Made by a program: the position numbers and the translations under genes. DNA of 64,000 nucleotides, taken from assembly GCF_000158955.1 (NCBI RefSeq), contig NZ_GG657757.1:7218070-7282069 (forward strand), given 5' to 3'. Below are positions 39,221 to 48,322 of this stretch, one piece after another (positions within the stretch are counted from its first letter, which is position 1; every line of letters begins with the position of its first letter). A model generated the notes under the pieces. The model saw nothing but the letters and a program-made list of their open reading frames with translations. It made no database searches and had not been told where the DNA came from. This DNA comes from Streptomyces viridochromogenes DSM 40736. Its GTDB lineage: Bacteria > Actinomycetota > Actinomycetes > Streptomycetales > Streptomycetaceae.

Positions 39221-40282
39221 TCAGCCGACCAGCTCGATGAGCAGGGGCAGGGTCACGAAGGAGAGGAGCAGGCTCAGTACGACGGCGGAGCCGACGGTCC
39301 GCACGTCCTCGGCCGAGCCGTGCCGGGCGGCGAACATCAGGGGGACGGGCGAGACGGGGAACGCGAGGATCAGCGCGGCCTGGGCGGCCACGGCCTGCGA
39401 GGTCAGGGCCAGTCCCGTTCCGTAGACGAGCAGGGGCAGGACGACCACGCTGGTGAGCGAGACCGCCCACACCGCGGGGGAGAGCGCGGGCCGGCCGATG
39501 CGGGCGACGGAGACGCCGACGTACAGCAGGGCCGTCGCCGAGGCGGCGCCGGCGAGCAGACTCAGTGCGGAGTCGGCGATCTCCGGCACACCGACCCCGG
39601 CGACCGACAGCACCAGGCCCAGGACCGGGCCCCAGCAGAACGGCTCGCGCAGCGCGTGCCCGACGGTGCGCAGCACGGAGGGACGAGGGCCGGGCGCCGG
39701 GGCCCCGGCGGGGGCCGGCTCGGGGGCGGCCGCCTCGGGCGCGCCCCCGCCGACGGTGGCCAGAGCCGGCTGCCGAGCGGGGGCCGCCGCACCGGCGGCG
39801 ACCGTCCGGGGCGCCGGATGGTCCGGCATGCCGAGGAGGATCAGGACGACCGGGTCGAGAACGACGTTGACGATGATGCCCGCGACGGCGATCGGCACGG
39901 CGGCCTGCGCGGTCCCGAACAGGCCCCCCAGGACGGGGGTGCCCATGAAGGCGTACTGCGGCTGGACGCACGCCAGGGCGAACAGGGCCGACCGCCGCAG
40001 CGAACGGCGGGCCGCGAGACGCAGGACGCCGAGCAGCACGGCGTACACGGCGAGGAACCCGAACGCCAGCAGACCCACCAGGGGCAGTTGCTCGACCAGC
40101 ACGTGCCGCGGTGTCTGCCAGATGCTCAGCAGCAGGGCGGCGGGCAGCGCGAGTTGCATGGTCAGCTCGCGCAGTGCCTGGGCGCCGCCCGCGTCGAAGA
40201 GCGCCCGGCGGCCGGTGCCGTAGCCGACCGCGATCAGGAGGAAGACCGGCACCACGACGGTGAAGATCTCGGCGTAAGACAT
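39221..40282 (-). CDS. AEC-family (auxin efflux carrier-type) permease, probable malate/dicarboxylate carrier
   Basis: A 353-residue membrane protein with about 10 predicted helices split by a Pro/Ala-rich loop (residues 155-205). MSYAEIFTVVVPVFLLIAVGYGTGRRALF and ELTMQLALPAALLLSIWQTP are typical of AEC carriers such as MleP and MdcF. The C-terminal half ends AALILAFPVSPVPLMFAARHGSAEDVRTVGSAVVLSLLLSF. It lies 124 bases after the malic-enzyme gene on the same strand, which supports malate as substrate (inference). Confidence 0.87.
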   Translation of the reverse strand: MSYAEIFTVVVPVFLLIAVGYGTGRRALFDAGGAQALRELTMQLALPAALLLSIWQTPRHVLVEQLPLVGLLAFGFLAVYAVLLGVLRLAARRSLRRSALFALACVQPQYAFMGTPVLGGLFGTAQAAVPIAVAGIIVNVVLDPVVLILLGMPDHPAPRTVAAGAAAPARQPALATVGGGAPEAAAPEPAPAGAPAPGPRPSVLRTVGHALREPFCWGPVLGLVLSVAGVGVPEIADSALSLLAGAASATALLYVGVSVARIGRPALSPAVWAVSLTSVVVLPLLVYGTGLALTSQAVAAQAALILAFPVSPVPLMFAARHGSAEDVRTVGSAVVLSLLLSFVTLPLLIELVG

Positions 40283-40406
40283 GACTGCGTCAATCCTTCG
40301 GAAAGGGCGGAGGCGCGACCGTGCGGGCCGGTGACAGCACGTCAGAGAGCCGAGGGGGTACGGTCGGCGACCCCGGGGGTGTGGGGCGAGACCCGGCGCG
40401 GGCCCG

Positions 40407-42110
40407 TCAGACGGCCTCGATCGGCGGGTACTCCGGCAGCCACATGGCCGCGCGGACGCGCTCCTCGACCGTGTCGTCGACGGGCTCCCGGGCGACGCCG
40501 TCGGCGACCGCAGCGCGGGCCACGGCCACGGCCACCGCCACGGAGGTGTCACGCAGCCGGTCGATCGGGGGCAGAATCGGAGCGCCCGGCGCCGTGGCGT
40601 CGGTCTGGTCAGCGATGGCGCGGGCCGCGGCCACCAGCATGCCGTCGGTGATCCGCCCGGCCCGGGCGACGGCGGTGCCCAGCCCCAGGCCGGGGAAGAC
40701 CAGCGCGTTGTTGGCCTGCCCGATGTGGTGGGTGACGCCGTCGGTCTCCACCGGCGCGAAGGGGCTGCCGGTGGCGATCAGGGCCCGGCCGCCGGTCCAG
40801 GCGAGCAGGTCGGCGGGGACGGCCTCGGCGAGCCGCGTGGGGTTGGACAGCGGCAGGATGACCGGCCGGTCGGTGTGCGCGGCCATGGAGCGGACGATGT
40901 CCTCGGTGAAGGCGCCGCCCTGCCCCGAGGTGCCGATCAGGACGCTCGGGCGGACCCGGTCGACGACCTCGGCCAGCGGCACACCACCGAGGTCCTCGTC
41001 GTGCCGCCAGTCGGCCACCTCGGCGCGGCGACGGGCGAAGGGCATCTGGAAGTCCCGCAGCCCCTGCTGGCCGTCGGTCAGCAGGCCGTGCCGGTCGACG
41101 GCCCAGATGCGGCCCGCAGCCTCCCGCGATGTCAGCCCGTCCGCGATCATCGCGTCGCGGAGCTGCTCGGCGATCCCGACACCGGCGGTACCGGCGCCGA
41201 AGAGCACCACCCGGTGGTCGCGCAGCGCGGCACCGCCGGCGCGCACGCCGGAGAGCACGGCGGCCAGGTTGACCGCGCCGGTGCCCTGGATGTCGTCGTT
41301 GAAGGTGAGCGTCTTCTCGCGGTACCGGTCGAGGACGCGGCGGGCGTTGGACGAGCCGAAGTCCTCCCAGTGCAGCAGGGCGTCGGGGAACAGCTTCGTG
41401 GCCGCGGTGACGTAGGCGTCGATGAAGGCGTCGTAGCGGTCCCGGTCCACGCGCGGGTGCCGGTTGCCCAGGTACAGCGGGTCGTCCAGCAGGTCCTGCC
41501 GGTCGGTGCCGACGTCCAGCATCACCGCCAGGGTGCGGGCCGGGTCCACGCCTGCGGCGGCCGTGTAGACGGCGAGCTTGCCCACCGCGATGTCGATGCC
41601 GCCCACCCCCCAGTCGCCGATGCCGAGGATCGCCTCGCCGTCCGTCGCCACGATCAGGTCCACGTCGTCGGCGCCCAGCCCGGAGGCCCGCAGGGAGCTC
41701 TCGATGGCGTCGGGGTCGTCGACCGACAGGTACACGCCGCGCGGGCGGCGGTACTCGTAGCTGTAGCGCTCGATCGCCGTACCGACGGTCGGGGTGTACA
41801 CGATCGGCAGCATCTCGGCGAGGTGGTCGCCGAGAAGCCGGTGGAAGAGCACCTCGTTGCGGTCGCGCAGCGCCGTCAGGTAGACGTTCTTGGCGAGGTC
41901 GTCGGGCTGGGAACGGAACTGCGCGTAGGCGCGGGCGGCCTGCTGGTCCTGCGTCAGCACCTGCGGCGGCACCAGGCCGACCAGCCCGAGCTCCCGCCGT
42001 TCGCGCCGGGTGAAGGCCGTACCCCGGTTCAGACGCGGACTGTTCAGTACGGAGTGTCCGCGTGCGCTCGTCCGGATGACACCGTCGACGGTGCTCCTCT
42101 CTGTGCCCAT
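40407..42110 (-). CDS. NAD-type malic enzyme (SfcA/MleS subfamily)
   Basis: A 567-residue malic or malolactic enzyme. The N-terminus LNSPRLNRGTAFTRRERRELGLVGLVPP is the subfamily hallmark. MLPIVYTPTVGTAIERYS holds the catalytic Tyr, GDWGVGGIDIAVGKLAVYTAAAGVDP the Lys, and HWEDFGSSNA with FNDDIQGTG the metal ligands. VVLFGAGTAGVGIAEQL is the NAD-binding loop. It converts malate to pyruvate (or lactate in malolactic versions). A GAGGAG site precedes the ATG at 42110. It heads the run AEC permease - FUSC - LysR. Confidence 0.93.
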   Translation of the reverse strand: MGTERSTVDGVIRTSARGHSVLNSPRLNRGTAFTRRERRELGLVGLVPPQVLTQDQQAARAYAQFRSQPDDLAKNVYLTALRDRNEVLFHRLLGDHLAEMLPIVYTPTVGTAIERYSYEYRRPRGVYLSVDDPDAIESSLRASGLGADDVDLIVATDGEAILGIGDWGVGGIDIAVGKLAVYTAAAGVDPARTLAVMLDVGTDRQDLLDDPLYLGNRHPRVDRDRYDAFIDAYVTAATKLFPDALLHWEDFGSSNARRVLDRYREKTLTFNDDIQGTGAVNLAAVLSGVRAGGAALRDHRVVLFGAGTAGVGIAEQLRDAMIADGLTSREAAGRIWAVDRHGLLTDGQQGLRDFQMPFARRRAEVADWRHDEDLGGVPLAEVVDRVRPSVLIGTSGQGGAFTEDIVRSMAAHTDRPVILPLSNPTRLAEAVPADLLAWTGGRALIATGSPFAPVETDGVTHHIGQANNALVFPGLGLGTAVARAGRITDGMLVAAARAIADQTDATAPGAPILPPIDRLRDTSVAVAVAVARAAVADGVAREPVDDTVEERVRAAMWLPEYPPIEAV

Positions 42111-42350
42111 GATGACTCCTCGCAGGTCGGGACCGGGGTTCGTGCCAGACGTTCCAGACTGTGACGCAGCGTCGCATGCGTCCAATGCCTGACATCGCGG
42201 AGATCCATGACCTGACTGCATTCGAGCTCTGACCTGCGGGTTTTCCGGAGCGTGCGGAGCCGGTCGAGCCGCGCGGTGTGATTGACGTCGCCCTGTCGGG
42301 GGCAACGACGGGGGAGAGAGTTCCGGCCCCCGGACCCGGTGAGAGGTCAG

Positions 42351-44182
42351 ATGTTCACCACCCGCCCGACCCTTCAGGGCACCTTCGGCATGGTCTCCTC
42401 CACCCACTGGCTCGCCTCGCAGTCGGCGATGGCCGTCCTGGAGGACGGCGGCAACGCCTACGACGCCGCGGTGGCCGGCGCGTTCGTGCTGCACGTCGTC
42501 GAGCCGCACCTCAACGGCCCGGCCGGCGAGGTGCCTATCCTGCTCGCCCCGGCCGGCGGCGAGGTGCGGGTGCTCTGCGGGCAGGGCGTCGCGCCCGCCG
42601 GGGCGACGGTCGCCCACTACCGGGGCCTCGGCCTGGACCTCGTCCCCGGCACCGGGCCGCTCGCCGCCGCCGTGCCGGGCGCGTTCGACGCCTGGATGCT
42701 GCTGCTGCGCGACCACGGCACCAAGTCCCTCGACGACGTCCTGAAGTACGCCGTCGGATACGCCGAGCACGGGCACGCGCCCGTGGAGCGCGTCGGCGAG
42801 ACCGTCGAGACCGTGCGCGAGCTGTTCGAGACGGAGTGGGCCTCCTCGGCGGACGTCTATCTGCCCGGCGGCAAGGCACCGCGCACCGGCGAGCTCTTCA
42901 GCAACCCCGTGCTCGCCGCGACCTGGAAGCGCCTGCTCGCCGAGACCGCCGGCGCGGGGGACCGGGAGGCACAGATCGAAGCCGCGCGCCAGGTGTGGCG
43001 CACCGGGTTCATCGCCGAGGCCTTCGTTCCGCCAGGCCGGGCGCCCTCACCATTGGACACCAGCGGCGAACGCCACACCGTCACCCTTCACGGCCGTTGA
43101 CCTCGCCTCCTGGTCCTCGACCTATGAGATGCCGGTGACGTACGACTGGAACGGCTGGCACGGTGTGCAAGCCGGGCCCCTGGAGCCAGGGACCCGTCCT
43201 CCTCCAGCAGCTCGCCCTCCTCCCGCCCGACCTGCCGCCGTACGGCTCGGCCGACCACGTCCACCTCCTGGTCGAGAACTGCAAGCTCGCCATGGCCGAC
43301 CGGGAGGCCTGGTACGGGGACATCGCCGACGTGCCGCTCGACGACCTGCTCTCCGACGCCTACAACACCGCCCGCCGCGCCCTCGTCGGCGAGCGGGCCT
43401 CCCACGACCTGAGGCCCGGCAGCCCCGGCGGACGCACCCCACGCTTGGGTGCGCACGCGCGCGTGGCGGGAGCCGCCCAGGAGGGCTTCGACGCCCTCGG
43501 CATCGGGGAACCGACGGTCGCCGGCAGCCCTGCGAACCCCGTGCCGGGCGAACCGGAGATCACCGCCGACGGGACGACCCGGGGCGACACCTGTCACCTC
43601 GACGTCGTCGACCGGTGGGGCAACATGGTCTCGGCCACGCCCAGTGGCGGCTGGCTCCAGTCCAACCCCGTCGTGCCCGAGCTCGGCTTCCCGCTCGGGA
43701 CCCGGCTGCAGATGGCCTGGCTGGAAGAGGGCCTGCCCAGCTCGCTCACCCCGGGCCGCCGCCCCCGCAGCACCCTGTCCCCGTCGATCGCGCTGCGCGC
43801 GGGCGTGCCGGTCCTGGCGTTCGGCACACCCGGCGGGGACCAGCAGGACCAGTGGCAGCTGCACTTCCTCCTGGCGGTCACACAGCGCGGCCGGGTCCGC
43901 GGCGGCCCCGACCTCCAGGGCGCGATCGACGCCCCGAACTGGCACAACGACAGCTTCCCCGGCTCCTTCTACCCGCGCGGCATGCGCCCCGGGAGCGTGA
44001 CCGTGGAGTCCCGCACGGACCCGGCCGTCGTCGAGGAGCTGCGACGGCGCGGCCACGAGGTGACCGTGGGCGGCCCCTGGTCGGAGGGCCGCCTCTGCGC
44101 GGTCGCCCGCGACCCGGAGACCGGTGTGCTGTCGGCGGCGGCGAACCCACGCGGCATGCAGGGCTACGCGGTCGGCCGCTGA
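42351..44182 (+). pseudogene. Gamma-glutamyltransferase family protein, interrupted by two single-base insertions
   Basis: The start MFTTRPTLQGTFGMVSSTHWLASQSAMAVLEDGGNAYDAAVAG shows the family N-terminus. The frame is lost at 43097-43100, where an extra T in CGTTGAC creates a stop after TLHGR. It is lost again in the CCCC run near 43177-43180. Skipping one base at each point yields a continuous 609-residue protein (...DLASWSSTYEMPVTYDWNGW...GPWSQGPVLLQQL...). The cleavage site is GDTCHLDVVDRWGNMV, and the small subunit has RRPRSTLSPSIAL and FGTPGGDQQDQW. No signal peptide is seen, unlike the copy at 15921, suggesting a cytoplasmic acyl-amide hydrolase. It is probably intact in reality. Confidence 0.82.
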
Positions 44183-44289
44183 CCGGGAGCCCCGGCCGGG
44201 CCGCGTCCCCCTTTCACCGTTCATCGGGATTGCACCCGGAGTGCACCGGGCGGCCGGGGATTGTCAGTGGCGCGTGTTGTCATGGAGGG

Positions 44290-45135
44290 GTGATCGAAAG
44301 CACCGAAACCATCGAAGAGTTTCTCGTACAGCACGCCTCCGACGTCGAGGAGGCGATCCGCACGGCGGCGGCCACCGAGATCATGCCGCGCTGGCGCCGC
44401 CTGGCCGCACACGAGGTCGACCAGAAGGCCGGACCGCATGACCTGGTGACGGACGCCGACCGCAAGGCCGAGCTGTTCCTGACCGAGGCGCTGGCCGCCC
44501 TGCTGCCCGGCTCGGTCGTCGTCGGCGAGGAGGCGGTCCACGCCAACCCGGCGTCCTATGAGGCGGTCAGCGGCGACGCCCCGGTCTGGATCGTCGACCC
44601 GGTCGACGGGACACGCCAGTTCGTGCGGGGCGAGGCCGGGTTCTGCACCCTCGTCGCGCTGGCCCAGGGCGGCACCGTGCTCGCGTCCTGGACCTACGCC
44701 CCCGCCCGCGACCTGTTCGCCACCGCCCAGCGGGGCAAGGGCGCCCACCTCGACGGAGAGCGGCTGTTCGCCGGTGTGCCCGAGCCCGGCCGGGACCTCC
44801 GCGTGGCCACCTCCCACCCGGACTACACGACGGACGAGCAGAAGCGCGCCCTGCTCTGCCTGCGCACCGAGGGCGTGGCACCGCGCCCCTGCGGCTCGGC
44901 CGGACTGGAGTATCTCGCCATCGCCCGGGGCGAGTCCGACGCGGTCGCCTTCTCCTGGGAGGCGGCCTGGGACCACGCGGCCGGGCTGCTCCTGGTCGAG
45001 GAGGCGGGCGGCGCCCACCTGACCCGCGCGGGCGAGCCGTTCCGGATCACCGGCGGCAACGCGCTCCCGTTCACCGCGGCCCGTGACGCCGCCACGGCCC
45101 GCCGGATCGCGGCCCTTCTGGCGGGCGGGGCGTGA
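44290..45135 (+). CDS. Inositol-monophosphatase-family phosphatase
   Basis: A 281-residue Mg2+-dependent phosphatase. Motifs are DLVTDADRKAE, VVVGEEAV (metal Glu), WIVDPVDGTRQFVRG (DPxDGTxxF) and WDHAAGLLLVEEAGG (WDxAAG). Relatives hydrolyse inositol phosphate, histidinol phosphate or 3'-phosphoadenosine phosphate; the sequence alone does not decide. The GTG at 44290 is the only plausible start, but its GGAGG site is unusually close (about 1-2 bases), so the true start or translation mode is uncertain. Confidence 0.87.
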   Translation: MIESTETIEEFLVQHASDVEEAIRTAAATEIMPRWRRLAAHEVDQKAGPHDLVTDADRKAELFLTEALAALLPGSVVVGEEAVHANPASYEAVSGDAPVWIVDPVDGTRQFVRGEAGFCTLVALAQGGTVLASWTYAPARDLFATAQRGKGAHLDGERLFAGVPEPGRDLRVATSHPDYTTDEQKRALLCLRTEGVAPRPCGSAGLEYLAIARGESDAVAFSWEAAWDHAAGLLLVEEAGGAHLTRAGEPFRITGGNALPFTAARDAATARRIAALLAGGA

Positions 45136-45276
45136 CGCTCACGGAGCGTACGCGGCTCGTCGCTCGAACCGCGCTCCAGCCCTGCTGTCGGCGAGATTCC
45201 GCCCTCGGCCGGTGACTGTCAGTCCCCGGGCATATCCTGATCCCCAGTGGCCGTCGGCTGACGAAGGGGTCCGAAG

Positions 45277-46695
45277 GTGCCGTCGATGCTCGATGCCGTC
45301 GTGGTGGGTGCGGGACCGAACGGACTGACCGCCGCCGTGGAACTGGCCCGCCGCGGCTTCTCCGTCGCCGTCTTCGAGGCCCGGGACACCGTGGGCGGCG
45401 GAGCCCGCACCGAGGAGCTCACGCTCCCCGGGTTCCGGCACGACCCGTGTTCCGCCGCCCATCCGCTCGCCATCAACTCGCCCGCTTTCCGCGCCCTCCC
45501 GCTCGAGCGTCACGGACTGGAGTGGCTGCACGCCGAACTGCCCATGGCCCACCCCTTCCCGGACGGCACGGCGGCCGTGCTGGCCCGGTCGGTCGGCGAG
45601 ACGGCCGCCTCCTTCGGGCCGCGCGACGCCGGGGCTTACCGCAGGCTCGTCGAGCCCTTCCTGCCCCAGTGGGACGTCCTGGCCCGCGACTTCATGTCGC
45701 TGCCGCTCACCGCGCTGCCCCGCGACCCGGTCACCCTCGCCCGCTTCGGCCTGGTCGGCCTGCCGCCGTCGACCCTGCTGATGCGCCGCTTCCGTGACGA
45801 GCGGGCCAGGGCGCTGTTCGCCGGGCTCGTCGCCCATGTCATGGCGCCGCTCGGCGGCTTCGCCACCGGCGCCATCGGCCTGGTCTTCGCCCTCGCGGCG
45901 CACGCCCGCGGCTGGCCCGTCGCCCGTGGCGGCTCACAGGCCATCTCCGACGCCCTCGCCGCCCTCCTGCGCGACCTCGGCGGCAGCGTCCACACCGACT
46001 ACGAGGTCAAGCGCCTCGACGACCTGCCACCGGCCCGCGCCTACGTCTTCGACACCTCGCCCACCGCCCTGGCCCGCATCGCGGGCTTCGGCGACTACTA
46101 CCGCAACTACCGCTACGGACCGGGCGTCTTCAAGATCGACTACGCGCTGGACGGCCCCGTGCCGTGGACCGCGAAGGAGGCCCGCGTCGCCGGCACGGTG
46201 CAGGTCGGCGCGGACCGCGCGGAGATCGGCGCGGCCCTGCGCGCGGCGTCCCGGGAGGGCCGCGCCCCCGACAAGCCGTTCCTGATCACGGTCCAGCCGA
46301 GCGTCGTCGACCCCACCCGGGCCCCGGCGGGCAAGCACGTCTTCTGGGCCTACGGCCACGTCCCGCACGGCTGGACCGGCGACCTCACCGACGCCGTCGA
46401 ACGCCAACTGGAGCGCTTCGCCCCCGGGTTCCGCGACCGCGTCCTGGCCCGGGCCACCGCGGGCCCGCCCGAAATCGCCGCACGCAACGCCAACTACGTC
46501 GGCGGCGACATCGCCTCCGGCGCGGTCTCCGGCCTCCAGCTCCTGCTGCGCCCGAAGCTCACCCTCTCCCCGTACACGACCCCCCACCCGGCCGTCTTCA
46601 TCTGCTCGTCGGCGACACCGCCGGGACCTGGTGTGCACGGCATGTCGGGGCACAACGCCGCGAAGGCCGTCTGGAAGCGACTGAGGCAGACATGA
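45277..46695 (+). CDS. FAD-dependent oxidoreductase of the phytoene dehydrogenase-related family
   Basis: A 472-residue flavoprotein. The N-terminal dinucleotide motif is VVVGAGPNGLTAAVELARRGFSVAVFEARDTVGGGARTEELTLPGF. The C-terminal FAD contact is FICSSATPPGPGVHGMSGHNAA. The middle (MAPLGGFATGAIGLVFALAAHARGWPVARGGSQAISDALAALLRDLGG) is typical of CrtI-like amine oxidase relatives. No carotenoid genes are nearby, so carotenoid desaturation is unlikely. The start is GTG 45277 or ATG 45286. Its stop overlaps the next ATG (ATGA), coupling it to a macro-domain gene. Confidence 0.88.
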   Translation: MPSMLDAVVVGAGPNGLTAAVELARRGFSVAVFEARDTVGGGARTEELTLPGFRHDPCSAAHPLAINSPAFRALPLERHGLEWLHAELPMAHPFPDGTAAVLARSVGETAASFGPRDAGAYRRLVEPFLPQWDVLARDFMSLPLTALPRDPVTLARFGLVGLPPSTLLMRRFRDERARALFAGLVAHVMAPLGGFATGAIGLVFALAAHARGWPVARGGSQAISDALAALLRDLGGSVHTDYEVKRLDDLPPARAYVFDTSPTALARIAGFGDYYRNYRYGPGVFKIDYALDGPVPWTAKEARVAGTVQVGADRAEIGAALRAASREGRAPDKPFLITVQPSVVDPTRAPAGKHVFWAYGHVPHGWTGDLTDAVERQLERFAPGFRDRVLARATAGPPEIAARNANYVGGDIASGAVSGLQLLLRPKLTLSPYTTPHPAVFICSSATPPGPGVHGMSGHNAAKAVWKRLRQT

Positions 46696-47201
46696 CCCTC
46701 ATCGAACTGGTCCGGGGCGACATCACCCGCGAGAGCGTCGACGCGATCGTCAACGCGGCCAACTCCTCGCTGCTGGGCGGGGGAGGGGTCGACGGGGCGA
46801 TCCACCGGCGCGGCGGCCCCGCGATCCTGGAGGAGTGCCGGGGGCTCCGCGCCTCGCGGTACGGCAAGGGCCTGGCCACCGGCAAGGCCGTCGCCACCAC
46901 CGCCGGCGACCTGGACGCCCGCTGGGTGATCCACACCGTCGGACCCGTCTTCAGCGCGACCGAGGACCGCTCGGGCCTCCTCGCCTCCTGCTACCGCGAG
47001 TCCCTGCGGATCGCCGACGAACTCGGCGCCCGCACCGTCGCCTTCCCGGCGATCTCCACCGGCGTCTACCGCTACCCGATGCAGGACGCGGCGCGGATCG
47101 CCGTGGACGCGGTGCGGGCGGCGAAGACCGACGTCGAGGAGGTCCGCTTCGTGCTCTTCGACGAGCGGGCCTACGAGGCGTTCGCCGCGCGACTGCGCTG
47201 A
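46692..47201 (+). CDS. Macro-domain protein, O-acetyl-ADP-ribose deacetylase type
   Basis: A 169-residue single macro domain. IELVRGDITRESVDAIVNAANSSLLGGGGVDGAIHRRGG is the ADP-ribose-binding loop with the Asn-Ala-Ala-Asn motif. AFPAISTGVYRYPMQDAARIAV is the second loop. It matches the YmdB/MacroD type, which hydrolyses O-acetyl-ADP-ribose and can reverse ADP-ribosylation. It overlaps the oxidoreductase stop by 4 bases. A Sir2 deacylase, the enzyme class producing O-acetyl-ADP-ribose, is also in this window at the right edge, but far away. Confidence 0.92.
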   Translation: MTLIELVRGDITRESVDAIVNAANSSLLGGGGVDGAIHRRGGPAILEECRGLRASRYGKGLATGKAVATTAGDLDARWVIHTVGPVFSATEDRSGLLASCYRESLRIADELGARTVAFPAISTGVYRYPMQDAARIAVDAVRAAKTDVEEVRFVLFDERAYEAFAARLR

Positions 47202-47229
47202 GACATCACGGCCGGGAGCCGGACGGGGT

Positions 47230-48063
47230 TCAGACGGGCTCGGGCTCGAAGTGCCGCAACACGTCCCGGCCGCGATGGACTGCCCCGTACGTGCTCTCCG
47301 GTACGGCGTTCCAGACGCCGGGCAGGTCGCCCAGCGGCTCCGACACGACCAGACGGGTCTCCTCGGAGATCTGCCGCAGGAACATGAGGTCGGGGTGCAG
47401 GGCGCGCACGTCCTCCACCCGGCTGCTGTAGAACAGCGACCGCGAGGCCCCGGCGCTGGAGTAGCGGAAGAACCACATCCGTTCGCCGTCGGTCACGGCG
47501 ATCGTCATCTGGAGCGGCTCCGGCACCCCGTGCTCGTGCCCCAGCCGTTCGACGAGCCCCGCCATCCGCGCCACCGCGCCCGGCGGGTCGCCGTCGAGCC
47601 CGAGGGTGAGGGCCACGTGGAACATCACCTCGGAGTCGGTCGTGCCCTCGAGCGACGGGAACAGTTCCGGGTCGACGGCCAGCATGAGGTCCCGGCGCAG
47701 CTCGGCGAACCCGCTGATGGCCCCGTTGTGCATCCACATCCACCGCCCGTGCCGGAAGGGATGACAGTTGGTCTGCTGCACGGCCGAACCGGTGGAGGCG
47801 CGCACATGGGCGAAGAACAGCGGCGAGCGGACGTGGTCGGCGATCTCCCGGAGGTTGCGGTTGCTCCAGGCGGGACCGGTGTCGCGGATGATGGCGGGCG
47901 TGCGCAGATGTGACGCGTACCAGCCGACCCCGAAGCCGTCCCCGTTGGTGGTCTCGACGCCCATCCGCGCGTGCAGGCTCTGGTCGATCAGCGAGTGCTC
48001 CGGGCGGTACAGCACATCGTCGAGCAGCACGGGAGTGCCCGTGTAGGCGAGCCAGCGGCACAT
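47230..48063 (-). CDS. Class II glutamine amidotransferase (YafJ/EgtC-like)
   Basis: A 277-residue Ntn-hydrolase. After Met removal the catalytic nucleophile is Cys2 (MCRWLAYTG). NGDGFGVGWY, FFAHVRASTGSAVQQTNCHPF and WMHNGAISGF are the glutaminase motifs. The C-terminal half carries the strand pattern of this family, ending ESTYGAVHRGRDVLRHF. It has no ergothioneine genes beside it (egtA, B, D absent), so the YafJ-type label is safer than EgtC. It would hydrolyse a gamma-glutamyl amide in the cytoplasm. Convergent with the macro gene, 28 bases apart. Confidence 0.88.
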   Translation of the reverse strand: MCRWLAYTGTPVLLDDVLYRPEHSLIDQSLHARMGVETTNGDGFGVGWYASHLRTPAIIRDTGPAWSNRNLREIADHVRSPLFFAHVRASTGSAVQQTNCHPFRHGRWMWMHNGAISGFAELRRDLMLAVDPELFPSLEGTTDSEVMFHVALTLGLDGDPPGAVARMAGLVERLGHEHGVPEPLQMTIAVTDGERMWFFRYSSAGASRSLFYSSRVEDVRALHPDLMFLRQISEETRLVVSEPLGDLPGVWNAVPESTYGAVHRGRDVLRHFEPEPV

Positions 48064-48322
48064 GGTCGGTACCCCCGTTCCGGGCCGCGTCCGGCGTACC
48101 GTGCGGCTGCGTGGGTGAGGGGAGCGGATCCGTCTCCCGCCCGTGTGGTCCCAGCGAACCCCGGCCCGTGGGGCGTCCGCATCGCCCGTGGCGGGTGGTT
48201 GCCCCGAACCCGGTCCGGGCCGGGTGCCGTCGGGCGCGACCTGCTCCGGGCATGCGTGGGGGAGGGAAGACTGAGATCCTGAGCGAAGGGAGTACTGCTC
48301 GTGTCCTGACGGACGACAGGCG

